Below are positions 40,832 through 50,086 of a DNA stretch of 64,000 nucleotides, piece by piece. Numbering within the stretch: the first letter of the stretch is position 1; each line of letters opens with the position of its first letter. Origin of the DNA: Candidatus Zemynaea palustris (GTDB lineage Bacteria; Vulcanimicrobiota; Vulcanimicrobiia; Vulcanimicrobiales; Vulcanimicrobiaceae); the NCBI GenBank assembly GCA_003134695.1, contig PLCB01000058.1:62001-126000 (forward strand). Reading direction: 5' to 3'. The notes beneath the pieces are model-generated. The model was not told where the DNA came from and did no database searches. It saw nothing but the letters and a program-made list of their open reading frames with translations. The position numbers and the translations under genes are program-made.

Positions 40832-41721
40832 AGGAGCCGCTCGAAGCGCTCGTGCGGGACGTCGGTCGGAAAATGGTAATCGACGAAATCAATCTCCATC
40901 GCATCGATGTTGATGTCGAGCCCGAAATGAAGATTGTCGCCGCGCAACTGCTGCACGTACCAACGTCCGCCGAGCGGAACGTAGTGCGCGGTCCAGCGGA
41001 CGCCGTCGTACGGTTTTCCGTTGTAGATGCCGTCGACGGTCAGCTGCACCGTCGCGCCGGTCGCTTTGTCGATCCAAAGATCGCGCAGCCGAAAGAGTTT
41101 GGGCTCGCGCAGCGGCGTGAGCTTGAGATGGTAGGCGTCCCCGTAGCGCAGGCTTTCTTCGCCGAGCAGCCTCACGTCGTAGTCGCGGGTCGAGGCTTCG
41201 ACCCGGCCGATTTGGCGCAGCGGCGTTGCGCTCGGCTCGGGCAGCAACAGCGGGTTCTCGGTCGGTTCGCTCGAGACGTAGACGTGCGATTGGTAGCGGT
41301 TGAGGAGCCCGAAATTCGAGGTCGGTTCGATGAACGGAACTTCGGCCCGGATCGGTTCGGCTTGCGGGTTGGTGTCGCCGATCGTGAAACCGAAGATCGT
41401 GATCGGGAATCCCCGCAGGCGCTTCGCCTCGTCTTCGAGGACCATGAGACGTTCGAGGTGCAGCGCGCCATCTTTGGTGCGAAACGTCGCTTGCCACCAG
41501 TTGTCGAAGATATACTTGTTGCGTTTGTAACGGACGAGCGCGCCGTATTCGAGATAGGGCAAGTCTGCGCGGTCGCGCCACCAGTCCTTGGCGCTCGCGA
41601 ACAATTTGTCCGCGACGGGATCGGGCGACGGCGACGGCGTCGGGACCGGTTTCGGTCGCGCGCCGAGCGACGCGATCATCGCGGTCGTTCCGAATCCGGC
41701 GGCGAAGAGCGCGCGCTTCAC
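40828..41721 (-). CDS. Exported unknown protein, LolA-like shape
   Basis: A 297-residue protein with a signal peptide (MKRALFAAGFGTTAMIASLG) and a short Pro-rich linker. The mature chain is beta-rich with repeating patterns (YKRNKYIFDNWWQATFRTKD, then YDVRLLGEESLRYGDAYHLK and VRWTAHYVPLGGRWYVQQLR), like outer-membrane lipoprotein carriers, but I recognise no domain with certainty. It overlaps moxR and the acylase gene by 4 bases each. Confidence 0.65.
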   Translation of the reverse strand: MKRALFAAGFGTTAMIASLGARPKPVPTPSPSPDPVADKLFASAKDWWRDRADLPYLEYGALVRYKRNKYIFDNWWQATFRTKDGALHLERLMVLEDEAKRLRGFPITIFGFTIGDTNPQAEPIRAEVPFIEPTSNFGLLNRYQSHVYVSSEPTENPLLLPEPSATPLRQIGRVEASTRDYDVRLLGEESLRYGDAYHLKLTPLREPKLFRLRDLWIDKATGATVQLTVDGIYNGKPYDGVRWTAHYVPLGGRWYVQQLRGDNLHFGLDINIDAMEIDFVDYHFPTDVPHERFERLL

Positions 41722-42653
41722 GGTGTCGGCACCGCCGCGATGATGCCGGCGACGATCGTCTCGGGATCGACCTTGTCGGTGAGCGTTCGGTAGTTGAAGG
41801 CGAGCCGGTGGCGCAACACCGCCGGTGCGACGGCGCGAACGTCGTCGGGCAACGCAAAATCGCGCCCCGCAACGAGCGCGCGGGCGCGCGCGAGCGCGAC
41901 GATGGCGAGGGTCGCGCGCGGGCTCGCGCCGCGATCGACGTAATCGTGTTTGACACGCGTCGCGCCGACGAGATCGACAACGTAGCGTTTCAGGCGCGGT
42001 TCGACGTGAACGGTGCGCGCCTCATGGCGCCAACGCAAGATGTCGTCGATGCTGACGACGTCGGCCGGCAGCGCGGGCGTTTCGCCACCGAAACGGTCGA
42101 GGATGCGCCCCTCTTCGTCGCTCGAGGGATAGTCGACCAGAATCTTCACCAGGAATCGATCCATTTGAGCAAGGGGGAGGGCGTAGGTTCCTTCGGAGTC
42201 GAGCGGATTCATCGTGGCCGTTACCACAAACGGATCGGGCAAGGGGAACGTTTGCGGTCCGATCGTCACCTGGCGCTCTTGCATCCCTTCGAGCAACGCC
42301 GATTGCACCTTCGCCGGCGCTCGGTTGACTTCGTCGGCGAGGACGATGTTCGCGAAGATCGGGCCGAGCACGGTGGTGAATTCGCCGGCGCGTTGATCGA
42401 AGATGCGCGTCCCGACGATGTCGCTCGGCAACAGATCGGGCGTGAATTGGATGCGCTTGAACGAGCCGCCGACGGCGCTGGCCAGCGCGCGACACGCGAG
42501 CGTTTTAGCCAGACCCGGCGGACCTTCGAGCAGCACGTGTCCGCCCGCGATCAATGAAGAAAGCAGCGCTTCGAGGCTGGGGCGCTGGCCGACGATCGTC
42601 GCTGCGAGGGCGTCGAGCAGCACTTGGGGCTTTCGCGGGGCCGAGACGGTCAT
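41718..42653 (-). CDS. MoxR-family AAA+ ATPase
   Basis: A protein of about 310 residues. I use the ATG at 42653 because it makes an ATGA overlap with the BatD-like gene; 42665 is possible. Walker A GPPGLAKT, Walker B NIVLADEVNRAPAK, sensor 1 FVVTATMNPLDSEGTYALPL and AQMDRFLVKILVDYPS are the MoxR signature. MoxR ATPases act as chaperones with vWA and DUF58 proteins. DUF58 and BatA-like genes of this window are in another operon. Confidence 0.92.
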   Translation of the reverse strand: MTVSAPRKPQVLLDALAATIVGQRPSLEALLSSLIAGGHVLLEGPPGLAKTLACRALASAVGGSFKRIQFTPDLLPSDIVGTRIFDQRAGEFTTVLGPIFANIVLADEVNRAPAKVQSALLEGMQERQVTIGPQTFPLPDPFVVTATMNPLDSEGTYALPLAQMDRFLVKILVDYPSSDEEGRILDRFGGETPALPADVVSIDDILRWRHEARTVHVEPRLKRYVVDLVGATRVKHDYVDRGASPRATLAIVALARARALVAGRDFALPDDVRAVAPAVLRHRLAFNYRTLTDKVDPETIVAGIIAAVPTP

Positions 42654-43477
42654 GACTCGTGCCACTTCGACAGCGCGCGCAGCGCGTCATCGATGGCGCC
42701 GTCAAGCTGGGAATCGTCGACGAACGCGGCACGCTCGACCGCGCGCAGCGCGCCCGCGACTGCGGGGTCATCGCCGGCGGCGCGGCGGGCGAAAAGATCG
42801 TCGAGCGTTTCTTCTTCGCGCGCACCGACGCGGCGGCGAAGTTCGTCGCGGACGGCGAGGACACACGCGCGCGTTCGTTCTCGAGCGAGTGCTGCGATGA
42901 GTTGCGGGAGTGGATCGATTGGGGTCGCCGGCGTCACGGGCCGCGCGGGCGCCGGCAACGGAGCGGGTAGCGGTTTGCGGCGGACGAAGCCCCACAGGAG
43001 CGCGTAGGCCGCGGCGCCGACGATCACCAGAATCGCGATCGGTTTGAGCAGATCGTCGAGCAGCGCGCGCGTCACGCCGTTCGGCTGCAACGCGCCGGCG
43101 ACGTGGATCGTCACGGAGTTGGTCGCGAAATGGCTCGGTTTGCCGTTGCGCGCGTCGATCGCGTCGAGCGTGGTCGGTGCGATCGTGCGGTCGCCGCCTT
43201 CGGTCGGCGAAAGCGTCATGACCTCGACGCAGTCGGAGCCGTGGCCTGAGGTCGCGCAGCGGCGCTCGTCACCAAGCGAATCGAAGCCGCTCAGATCGGG
43301 CAGCGTCACGTTGTCGAGTTGCAGGACGTTCTCGTCGACGTGCGCGACGATGCGCAGGCGCAGCGTCTCGCCGACGCGCAGCGACTTCGGTTCCGCGGTC
43401 ATCGTGAAGGCTCGCACGTGGAGGCGCGCGAGACTTTGCGCCGATGCCGGCGCTACGATCGGAGCGAGGAAATCCAC
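42650..43477 (-). CDS. BatD-like exported protein with one membrane helix
   Basis: A 275-residue protein. The first 100 residues are beta-rich and BatD-like (LRVGETLRLRIVAHVDENVL, then LPDLSGFDSLGDERRCATSG), followed by one membrane helix near 140-160 and a cytosolic basic, helical tail. BatD proteins work with MoxR, BatA and DUF58. The GTG start overlaps carA by 25 bases; the first 20 residues could act as a weak signal. Confidence 0.68.
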   Translation of the reverse strand: MDFLAPIVAPASAQSLARLHVRAFTMTAEPKSLRVGETLRLRIVAHVDENVLQLDNVTLPDLSGFDSLGDERRCATSGHGSDCVEVMTLSPTEGGDRTIAPTTLDAIDARNGKPSHFATNSVTIHVAGALQPNGVTRALLDDLLKPIAILVIVGAAAYALLWGFVRRKPLPAPLPAPARPVTPATPIDPLPQLIAALARERTRACVLAVRDELRRRVGAREEETLDDLFARRAAGDDPAVAGALRAVERAAFVDDSQLDGAIDDALRALSKWHES

Positions 43478-44535
43478 TCGGCGAACAGATAGCGCGCGTC
43501 GAACGGACCGGGCGACGCTTCAGGGTGAAATTGGACGGCTTCGATCGGCAGATGCCGATGGCGGAAGCCTTCGTTGGTGCCGTCATTGAGGTTGACCATC
43601 GTCGCTTCCAGATCTGCCGGAAGCGAGGCGCCGTCGACGGCGTAGCCGTGATTGTGTGCCGTCACGATGACGGTGTCGTTGCGCAGCGCTTTGACCGGCT
43701 GATTTCCGCCGCGGTGGCCGTAGGGGAGTTTGTAGGTTTTCGCGCCGCAGGCGAGCGCCAGGAGTTGATGGCCGAGACAGACGCCGAACAGCGGAACTTC
43801 GCCGAGTAAACCCTTGAGGGTTGCGATCGTCTCGGGCAGGTCGGTGGGATCGCCCGGTCCGGGCGAGATGACGACCGCGTCGGGCCGGCGTCCGAGGATC
43901 TCTTCGCGTGAGACGGAGTAGGGCACGATCGTCAGCCTTACGCCGAGCGCATCGAGTTCGCGGACGATCGCGCGCTTGACGCCGCAGTCGATGACGACGA
44001 CGTGCGGCCCGCTCGCGTCGGCGTGGATGCTCGTGATCTGGCGCGTCGCGACGTCGGCGACGAGCCCGACCGTGCTCGTTTCGCGCGCGTACGGAACGAG
44101 CGCGGCCTCCATCTTTTCGAGCGCGCCGTCGCCGACCGCGAGCGCGGCACGAATCGTGCCGTGCTCGCGTAGCGCGATCGTCAGCGCGCGTGTATCGATG
44201 CCAACGAGCGTCGGGATGCGCTGCTCGTTGAGCCACGTGCCGAGATCGCTGCGCGACGCGTGATGCGAGGGGTGTGCGGAGATGCGTTTGGCGATCGCGC
44301 CGGCGACGCAAGCGCGTCCGTGTTGCATCGCGCTCCCCGAAATGCCGTAGTTGCCGATCATCGGATAGGTAAACGTCAAGAGTTGGCCCGCATACGATGG
44401 ATCGGTCAGCGCCTCTTCGTAACCCGTCATGCCGGTGTAGAAGACGGCTTCACCAAGCGCCAGCGCTTCGTACTCGAGCCCTTCTCCCTCAAATCGCGTT
44501 CCGTCCGCGAGCAACAGCGCCGCCGGTTTCCTCAT
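43453..44535 (-). CDS. carA: Carbamoyl-phosphate synthase small subunit
   Basis: Glutamine amidotransferase that supplies ammonia to CarB. From ATG 44535 it has 360 residues: the N-terminal CarA domain (AALLLADGTRFEGEGLEYEA, VFYTGMTGYEEALTDPSY) and the class I amidotransferase domain with Cys in LFGVCLGHQLLALACG and His and Glu in AVQFHPEASPGPFDARYLF. The start overlaps pyrC by 4 bases. Confidence 0.96.
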   Translation of the reverse strand: MRKPAALLLADGTRFEGEGLEYEALALGEAVFYTGMTGYEEALTDPSYAGQLLTFTYPMIGNYGISGSAMQHGRACVAGAIAKRISAHPSHHASRSDLGTWLNEQRIPTLVGIDTRALTIALREHGTIRAALAVGDGALEKMEAALVPYARETSTVGLVADVATRQITSIHADASGPHVVVIDCGVKRAIVRELDALGVRLTIVPYSVSREEILGRRPDAVVISPGPGDPTDLPETIATLKGLLGEVPLFGVCLGHQLLALACGAKTYKLPYGHRGGNQPVKALRNDTVIVTAHNHGYAVDGASLPADLEATMVNLNDGTNEGFRHRHLPIEAVQFHPEASPGPFDARYLFAEWISSLRS

Positions 44536-45833
44536 TCGCGATTCGTTTTGGCACGCGAACGAATGCTTCCGCCTTCCATCACGACGGCACCGCCGACGAT
44601 CGTCGCAAGCGCCTGGCGCGGGAAGGTAAGGCCGTCGAACGGCGTGTTCTTGCCTTTGGAATGAAAGCGTGCGGCTTGGACGCGCCAAGGCCGGTCGGCG
44701 AAAACGGTGACGTCGGCAGCTGCGCCGATTCTTAGTGTGCCGCCGCTCACGCCGAGGATGCGCGCGGGGTTGAGCGAGAGCAACTCGACGAAGCGCGCAA
44801 GCGGCAGACCGGGGAGCGCTTGTGCGTACGCGCCGACCGCGATTTCGAGGCCCGAGAATCCGACCGGTGCGTCGGCGAGCAGTTGCACTTTCTCTTCGCG
44901 GGCGTGCGGCGCGTGATCGCTCGCAAGCGCATCGATCACGCCGTCACGCACCGCCGCGCGCAGCGCCTCCGAATCGTGCGGCGTGCGAAGCGGCGGATTG
45001 ACCTTTGCGTCGGCGCGGAAGCGCACGAACGCGTCGTCGTGAAGCAGCAGGTGGTGCGGCGTGACCTCGCAGGTCACGGCGAAGCCGCGCGCGCGCGCGA
45101 ATCTGACGAGTTCGACGCCGAGTGCGGTCGTCAGGTGCGCGATATGAAACGGCTTCTTGGTGTCGCCGGCGATCAAGAGGTCGCGCGCGATCACGATCTC
45201 TTCGGCGAGGCCGGGTTCGCCGGCCAGCCCGAGCAGCATCGAGCGTTCGCCCTCGTTCATCACGGCCTCGCCTTTGAGATCCGCGTCCTCGCAATGCGAG
45301 ATAAAAACGCCGGGGACATCGCGCGCGTAGAGCGCGGCTTGGCGCAGGACGCGGGCACTCGCGACGGTGGCGCCGTCGTCGCTGAATGCGACCGCGCCGG
45401 CTTCGTGCAAACTGCGGAAGGGCGCGAGTTCGACGCCCGCACGGTCGCGCGTGATCGCGGCGATGGGATAGACGCGCGCCAAACCGGCGTCGGCGGCGAG
45501 GCGCTTCACTTGCGCGATCAACGCCGGCGTGTCGAGCGTGGGCTGCGTGTTGGGCATGCAGGCCACGGCGGTGAAGCCGCCGGCGACCGCGGCGGCGCAG
45601 CCGGTCGCGACCGTTTCCTTGTGCGTCTGGCCCGGCTCGCGCAGGTGCACGTGCATGTCGATGAAACCCGGCGCGACGAACGCGTTGCCGGCATCGACGA
45701 TTTCGCCGTCGCCGGGCTCGAGGTGCTCGCCGATCTCGGCGACGACACCGTCGCGCAGGCGAAGATCGCGCAGCGCGTCGAGACCTTGCGACGGATCGAC
45801 GACGCGTCCGCCGCGAACGAGAACCTCGCTCAC
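44532..45833 (-). CDS. pyrC: Dihydroorotase
   Basis: Third step of pyrimidine synthesis; cyclises carbamoyl aspartate. The chain has GFIDMHVHLREPGQTHKE with the metal-binding H-x-H, then CMPNTQPTLDTP, VTCEVTPHHLLLHDDAF and DALASDHAPHAREEK. This is the class I (PyrC-bact1) form of 433 residues. The GTG start overlaps the pyrB stop by 4 bases. Confidence 0.96.
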   Translation of the reverse strand: MSEVLVRGGRVVDPSQGLDALRDLRLRDGVVAEIGEHLEPGDGEIVDAGNAFVAPGFIDMHVHLREPGQTHKETVATGCAAAVAGGFTAVACMPNTQPTLDTPALIAQVKRLAADAGLARVYPIAAITRDRAGVELAPFRSLHEAGAVAFSDDGATVASARVLRQAALYARDVPGVFISHCEDADLKGEAVMNEGERSMLLGLAGEPGLAEEIVIARDLLIAGDTKKPFHIAHLTTALGVELVRFARARGFAVTCEVTPHHLLLHDDAFVRFRADAKVNPPLRTPHDSEALRAAVRDGVIDALASDHAPHAREEKVQLLADAPVGFSGLEIAVGAYAQALPGLPLARFVELLSLNPARILGVSGGTLRIGAAADVTVFADRPWRVQAARFHSKGKNTPFDGLTFPRQALATIVGGAVVMEGGSIRSRAKTNRE

Positions 45834-46735
45834 GCTCTTCCGTTGACCAAGAAATCGAGGACGGCCATGCGCACGTAGACGCCGTGCGAGACCTGTTGCG
45901 CGTAGCGCCAGCCGCCGTAGCCGAGCACGTCGTCGGTCAACTCGACGCCACGGTTGTATGGACCGGGATGCATCACGATCGCGTGGGATGCGAGCGAGCC
46001 GAGCCGGCGCGCGTCGAGTTGATAGCTGCGCCCGTAGTCGTCGAGCGTCGCCAGGACCGCGGCGGCGATCCGTTCGCGCTGGATGCGCAGCAGCATCACG
46101 ACATCCATCTGCGGCAGGATCGCGTCGAGATCGCGCGCGACGTGGACGCCGTCGCCAGCCATCGCGTCGGGAACGAGTGTCGGCGGGCCGATCAAGGTAA
46201 CGTCGGCGCCGAGGCGGCGCAAGCCGATGACGTTCGAGCGCGCGACGCGCGAATGGAGGACGTCGCCGACGAGCGCGACCTTGAGGCCCGCGAGACGACC
46301 GAACTCCGTCCAGATCGTCAGCAGGTCGAGGAGCGCTTGCGTCGGATGCGCGTGACTTCCGTCGCCCGCGTTGATCACGTGTCCGGCGAACGAATCGGCC
46401 AATCTATAAGGAAAGCCGGATTCCGGATGGCGCGTGACGATGACTTTCACGCCCATCGCGGCGAGCGTGAGCGCGGTGTCTTCGATCGTCTCGCCTTTCC
46501 CGAGGCTCGAGGAACCCGGCGGCAGCGCGACGACGTCGGCGCCGACGCGTGCCTCGGCGATCGAGAACGAGGTGTACGTGCGCGTGCTCGGTTCGAAGAA
46601 AAGATTCACGACGGTGACGCCGCGCAGCAGGTCGCGACCCGGCGGGTTCGCGTGAAACGCGGTCGCCCGCTGCATCAAATAAGAAATTTCGTCGCTCGTG
46701 AGATCGTCGAGGTCGAGGAGGCTACGCTCCCGCAT
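45830..46735 (-). CDS. pyrB: Aspartate carbamoyltransferase catalytic subunit
   Basis: Joins carbamoyl phosphate and aspartate. Motifs: LFFEPSTRTYTSFSIAEARV (carbamoyl-phosphate binding), HPTQALLDLLTI, LVGDVLHSRVARSNVIGLRR and VMHPGPYNRGVEL. No pyrI regulatory subunit gene is present. It overlaps pyrR by 14 bases and pyrC by 4. Confidence 0.96.
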   Translation of the reverse strand: MRERSLLDLDDLTSDEISYLMQRATAFHANPPGRDLLRGVTVVNLFFEPSTRTYTSFSIAEARVGADVVALPPGSSSLGKGETIEDTALTLAAMGVKVIVTRHPESGFPYRLADSFAGHVINAGDGSHAHPTQALLDLLTIWTEFGRLAGLKVALVGDVLHSRVARSNVIGLRRLGADVTLIGPPTLVPDAMAGDGVHVARDLDAILPQMDVVMLLRIQRERIAAAVLATLDDYGRSYQLDARRLGSLASHAIVMHPGPYNRGVELTDDVLGYGGWRYAQQVSHGVYVRMAVLDFLVNGRA

Positions 46736-47282
46736 CGTTCTCGGAGCGAATCACGACTCGGTCGTCCTTCGAAAAGGCCTTGCTGATGTTGACTTCGACG
46801 TGCTCGCTGCGGTTGGTCGAGATCTTGCGGCCGATGTAATCGCCCTGCACGGGGAGTTCGCGCAAGCCGCGATCGATGAGGACCGCGAGGCGAATCGTGC
46901 GCGGGCGCCCGAGATCGGTGACGGCGTCGAGCGCGGAACGGACCGTGCGGCCCGTGTAGAGGACGTCGTCGACAAGCACGACGACTTTTCCGGTGACGTC
47001 TTCGTGAATCTCCGATTCGGGGAGGGCGCGCGCGACGTCGTCGTCGCGGTAGAGATTGATGTTCAGAAACCCGAGGCCGGGTTTCAGCCCGGAGATCTCT
47101 TCGATCTTGGTCGCGAGGCGGCGCGCGAGTTGTTCGCCGCCGCGGCGGACGCCGATGACGACGACGCCGTCCTGAGCGTCGTCGGGTTCGAGAATCTGGT
47201 GGGCGAGGCGCGCGATGATGCGGTCGATCTGCCGCGCCGACATCAACGTCCGCTCGCCCACGACCTCGAGCGTGGTCTTCAT
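46722..47282 (-). CDS. pyrR: PyrR regulator/uracil phosphoribosyltransferase
   Basis: A 186-residue protein from ATG 47282, overlapping the valS stop (ATGA). The PRPP loop is VVLVDDVLYTGRTVRSALDA; VVVIGVRRGGEQLARRLATK and LINVNLYRDD-like FLNINLYRDD are also family features. In Gram-positive bacteria PyrR binds pyr mRNA and causes attenuation; no obvious PyrR-binding leader was seen upstream of valS. Confidence 0.94.
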   Translation of the reverse strand: MKTTLEVVGERTLMSARQIDRIIARLAHQILEPDDAQDGVVVIGVRRGGEQLARRLATKIEEISGLKPGLGFLNINLYRDDDVARALPESEIHEDVTGKVVVLVDDVLYTGRTVRSALDAVTDLGRPRTIRLAVLIDRGLRELPVQGDYIGRKISTNRSEHVEVNISKAFSKDDRVVIRSENDAGA

Positions 47283-49918
47283 CCCCGTTCCCCCGCATCC
47301 AGAGCGGTGAGTTGCGCGCGTACCCGCGCGCGTTCGCTTTCGTAACCGGCCAACTTGGCCCGCTCCTTCGCAACCACGTCGGGCGACGCCTTGCTCGTGA
47401 ATTGTTCGTTGGCGAGCTTCTTCTCCAGGCGCTCGACCTCGACGTCGAGACGCTCGAGCTCCTTGCGGTTGCGCTCGCGCAAGACTCCTGGCGCAGCCTC
47501 GATTCTGACCGCCTTGATCGCGGCGCTCGCGTCCGATGCTGAGGTCTCGTCCGACTCGGCTTCGACCTCGAGCTTCGCATTCGCCAAACGACTCAGCAGA
47601 TCCAGCGCCTCGGCACCGAGCAGTCGCTCGAGTGCGCGCGGCACGCGAAGCATCATCTTCTCTTTCGGCGGTAAGCCTTGACTCGTCCGGAATTCTCGTG
47701 CTTCGCCGACTTTGCGGATGATTTCGGAGAAGAATTCGGCCGCCGCGTCGTCGTGCGGGATCTCGGTCGGATCGGGCCAGGATGCGGTGACGATCGTCGC
47801 GCCGTCGTGCGGTAGCGCTTGCCAAATCTCTTCGCTGACGAACGGCGCGATCGGATGGAGGAGGCGCATCGTCACATTGAGCGAGTACGAGAGGACGGCG
47901 GCGCGCGAACCGGTCGGCGTCTTGCTGGTTTCGAGGTACCAATCGCAGTAGCGATACCAGATGAAGTCGAGCAGCGCGTCGGCGGCGACGCCGAACGCGT
48001 AGCCGTCGAGAGCGTTGGTCACGTCGACGGCGGTTTGGCGGAGCGAGGTGAGGATCCAACGGTCGGCGAGCGTCAGTTGCTCTTTCGGCGGCAGCGTACT
48101 CGCGGGCGGGAGACCTTCGGGCAACGACTTCACATAGCGTAGCGCGTTCCACATCTTGTTGTTGAACTCGCGCGCCTTTTCGCAGAAGCGTTCGTCGAAG
48201 CGAAGCTCTTGCGATTCGAGCCGCATCTGGCGAACGATGCCGAAGCGGGTCGCATCGGCGCCATATTTGCCGATCAGGTCCATCGGATCGATCGCGTTGC
48301 CGAGACTCTTCGACATCTTGCGGCCCTGAAGGTCGAAGACGAGCGGCGTGATGAAGACTTCGCGGAACGGGATGTCCTGGGCAAACTTCAGACCGAGCAT
48401 CACCATGCGCGCGACCCACAAAAAGATAATGTCGCGGCTCGTGACCATGACTTGGTTCGGATACCAGTGCTCGAGTTCGGGTGTCTTCTCGGGCCAACCG
48501 AGGATCGAGAGCGGCCAGAGGCCGCTCGAAAACCAGGTGTCGAGCGTATCGGGGTCGCGCGTGAGTTCGGTGATGCCGTGCTCCCGCTTGGCGAGCGCGT
48601 AGGCTTCTGCTTCCGTTTCCGCGACGATCGTTTCGCCGTTCGGGCCGTACCAGACCGGGAGTTGATGGCCCCACCAGATCTGACGCGAGACGTTCCAGTC
48701 GCGGATGTTTTCGAGCCACGCTTCGTACGTGCGGCCGAAGCGCTCGGGGACGAAACGGATCCGGCCGTCGCGATACGCTTCGAGCGCAGGCTCGGCCAGC
48801 GTTTGCATCTTGCAGAACCATTGCAGGGAGAGGAGTGGTTCGACGATCGCGCCGGAACGCGAACTCACGGGCACCATGTGGCGGCGCGGTTCGGTCTTCA
48901 CCAGAAGTTTTTGCGTCTTGAGGTCGCGCACGACCGCTTTGCGCGCTTCGAAGCGATCGAGCCCTCGATACGGTGCCGGCGCTTCGTCGGTCATCCTTCC
49001 GTCGAAGCCGATCACGCTCGGCATTGGAAGGTTGTGGCGTTCGCCGATTTCGTTGTCGAGCGAATCGTGCGCCGGCGTAACTTTGACTGCGCCCGTTCCG
49101 AACTCGCGCTCGACGGCCGCATCGGCGACGATCGGGAGTTTTCTTCCGACGAGCGGAAGGACGACGTGCTTGCCGATCAGGTGACGGTAGCGTTCGTCGT
49201 CGGGATGGACGGCGACGGCGGTGTCGCCGAGCATCGTCTCGGGGCGCGTGGTGGCGACGTCGATCGAGAAGGTTCCGTCTTCGCTCGGGTAGCGAATCTG
49301 CCAGAGGAAGCCGTCGCGTTCTTCGTCGTCGACTTCGGCGTCGGAGAGGGTCGATTGCGATACGGGATCCCAGTTGACGAGACGTGTCCCGCGGTACATA
49401 AGACCTTCGCGATAGAGCGCGACGAAGACTTTGGCGACCGCGGCCGAGAGGCCGGGATCGAGCGTGAAGCGTTCGCGTTCCCAATCGGGACCGAAGCCGA
49501 GTTTGCGAAACGTCTCGTTGATCTCGCCGCCGTATTGCTCGCGCCAAGCCCAGGCGCGTTCCAGATATTTCCCGCGACCGAGCTTTTCGCGCGTGAGACC
49601 TTCCTTGGCGAGTTCGCGCACCAACACGGCTTCGGTCGCGATCGCGGCGTGATCTTGTCCGGGGATCCAATCGGCGTTCTCGCCGAGCATTCGATGATAG
49701 CGCGTAAGAATGTCCTGCGGCGTGTACGTCGAGCCCTGACCGAGGTGCGCGCGGCCGGTGATGTTCGGCGGGGGCATCGAGATGATGAACGGCGGACGCG
49801 CCGGGTCGGGCTCTTCGTGGAAGACGCCGGCCGCGAGCCATTCAGCGTAACGCCGCGGCTCGACCGTTGCGGGATCGTAGGCTTTCGAGAACTGGTCGGC
49901 GGTTGGTTCGGTCTGCAC
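47279..49918 (-). CDS. valS: Valyl-tRNA synthetase
   Basis: A class I synthetase of 879 residues. Opening PPPNITGRAHLGQGSTYT contains the HIGH-equivalent, here HLGQ with Gln in place of the second His. KMSKS is intact in GRKMSKSLGNAIDPMDLI. The editing domain is present (LGDTAVAVHPDDERY). A C-terminal coiled-coil arm rich in Glu, Arg and Lys ends the chain, as in bacterial ValRS. The GTG start is followed by MQTEPTADQFSKAYDP. It leads the pyrimidine-MoxR operon. Confidence 0.95.
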   Translation of the reverse strand: MQTEPTADQFSKAYDPATVEPRRYAEWLAAGVFHEEPDPARPPFIISMPPPNITGRAHLGQGSTYTPQDILTRYHRMLGENADWIPGQDHAAIATEAVLVRELAKEGLTREKLGRGKYLERAWAWREQYGGEINETFRKLGFGPDWERERFTLDPGLSAAVAKVFVALYREGLMYRGTRLVNWDPVSQSTLSDAEVDDEERDGFLWQIRYPSEDGTFSIDVATTRPETMLGDTAVAVHPDDERYRHLIGKHVVLPLVGRKLPIVADAAVEREFGTGAVKVTPAHDSLDNEIGERHNLPMPSVIGFDGRMTDEAPAPYRGLDRFEARKAVVRDLKTQKLLVKTEPRRHMVPVSSRSGAIVEPLLSLQWFCKMQTLAEPALEAYRDGRIRFVPERFGRTYEAWLENIRDWNVSRQIWWGHQLPVWYGPNGETIVAETEAEAYALAKREHGITELTRDPDTLDTWFSSGLWPLSILGWPEKTPELEHWYPNQVMVTSRDIIFLWVARMVMLGLKFAQDIPFREVFITPLVFDLQGRKMSKSLGNAIDPMDLIGKYGADATRFGIVRQMRLESQELRFDERFCEKAREFNNKMWNALRYVKSLPEGLPPASTLPPKEQLTLADRWILTSLRQTAVDVTNALDGYAFGVAADALLDFIWYRYCDWYLETSKTPTGSRAAVLSYSLNVTMRLLHPIAPFVSEEIWQALPHDGATIVTASWPDPTEIPHDDAAAEFFSEIIRKVGEAREFRTSQGLPPKEKMMLRVPRALERLLGAEALDLLSRLANAKLEVEAESDETSASDASAAIKAVRIEAAPGVLRERNRKELERLDVEVERLEKKLANEQFTSKASPDVVAKERAKLAGYESERARVRAQLTALDAGERG

Positions 49919-50044
49919 GTTGGCCCGTTCATTATGGCCGGTACGAGGCGGGCCCTACGGTTTCGTGAGCCACGTCACACGACAAGCGACACAAGCGCAT
50001 GCTAGGCTGACTCTGCGAGAAACGGCGCTCCTGACCAGAGAGCC

Positions 50045-50086
50045 GGCAAGCGGGGTCGGCACGGATGCCGGCCCCGCTTGCCTTTT
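50045..50086. terminator. Long hairpin after the metalloprotease gene
   Basis: Left arm GGCAAGCGGGGTCGGCA (50045-50061), loop CGGA, right arm 50066-50082: 17 pairs with one G-T wobble. On the + strand it ends in TTTT (50083-50086), a proper intrinsic terminator, but no + gene is upstream. On the minus strand it starts right after the metalloprotease stop but lacks a T-tract. It could end a small + RNA or act as a 3' hairpin of the metalloprotease mRNA. Confidence 0.6.

Noticed and set aside
39449-40879. A 476-codon open + strand frame opposite the penicillin acylase
   Set aside because: No motif and biased composition; the S45 gene on the other strand is certain.
46722-49841. A minus-strand frame open for about 1000 codons across valS and pyrR
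   Set aside because: Only its last 186 codons are a real protein (pyrR from 47282). The rest is Arg-rich, has no motifs, and lies in another frame of valS.
49919-50085. T-box leader before valS
   Set aside because: The AGGGTGGnACCGCG core is absent and the space is too short; the hairpin there is near the upstream gene's stop, not the valS start.
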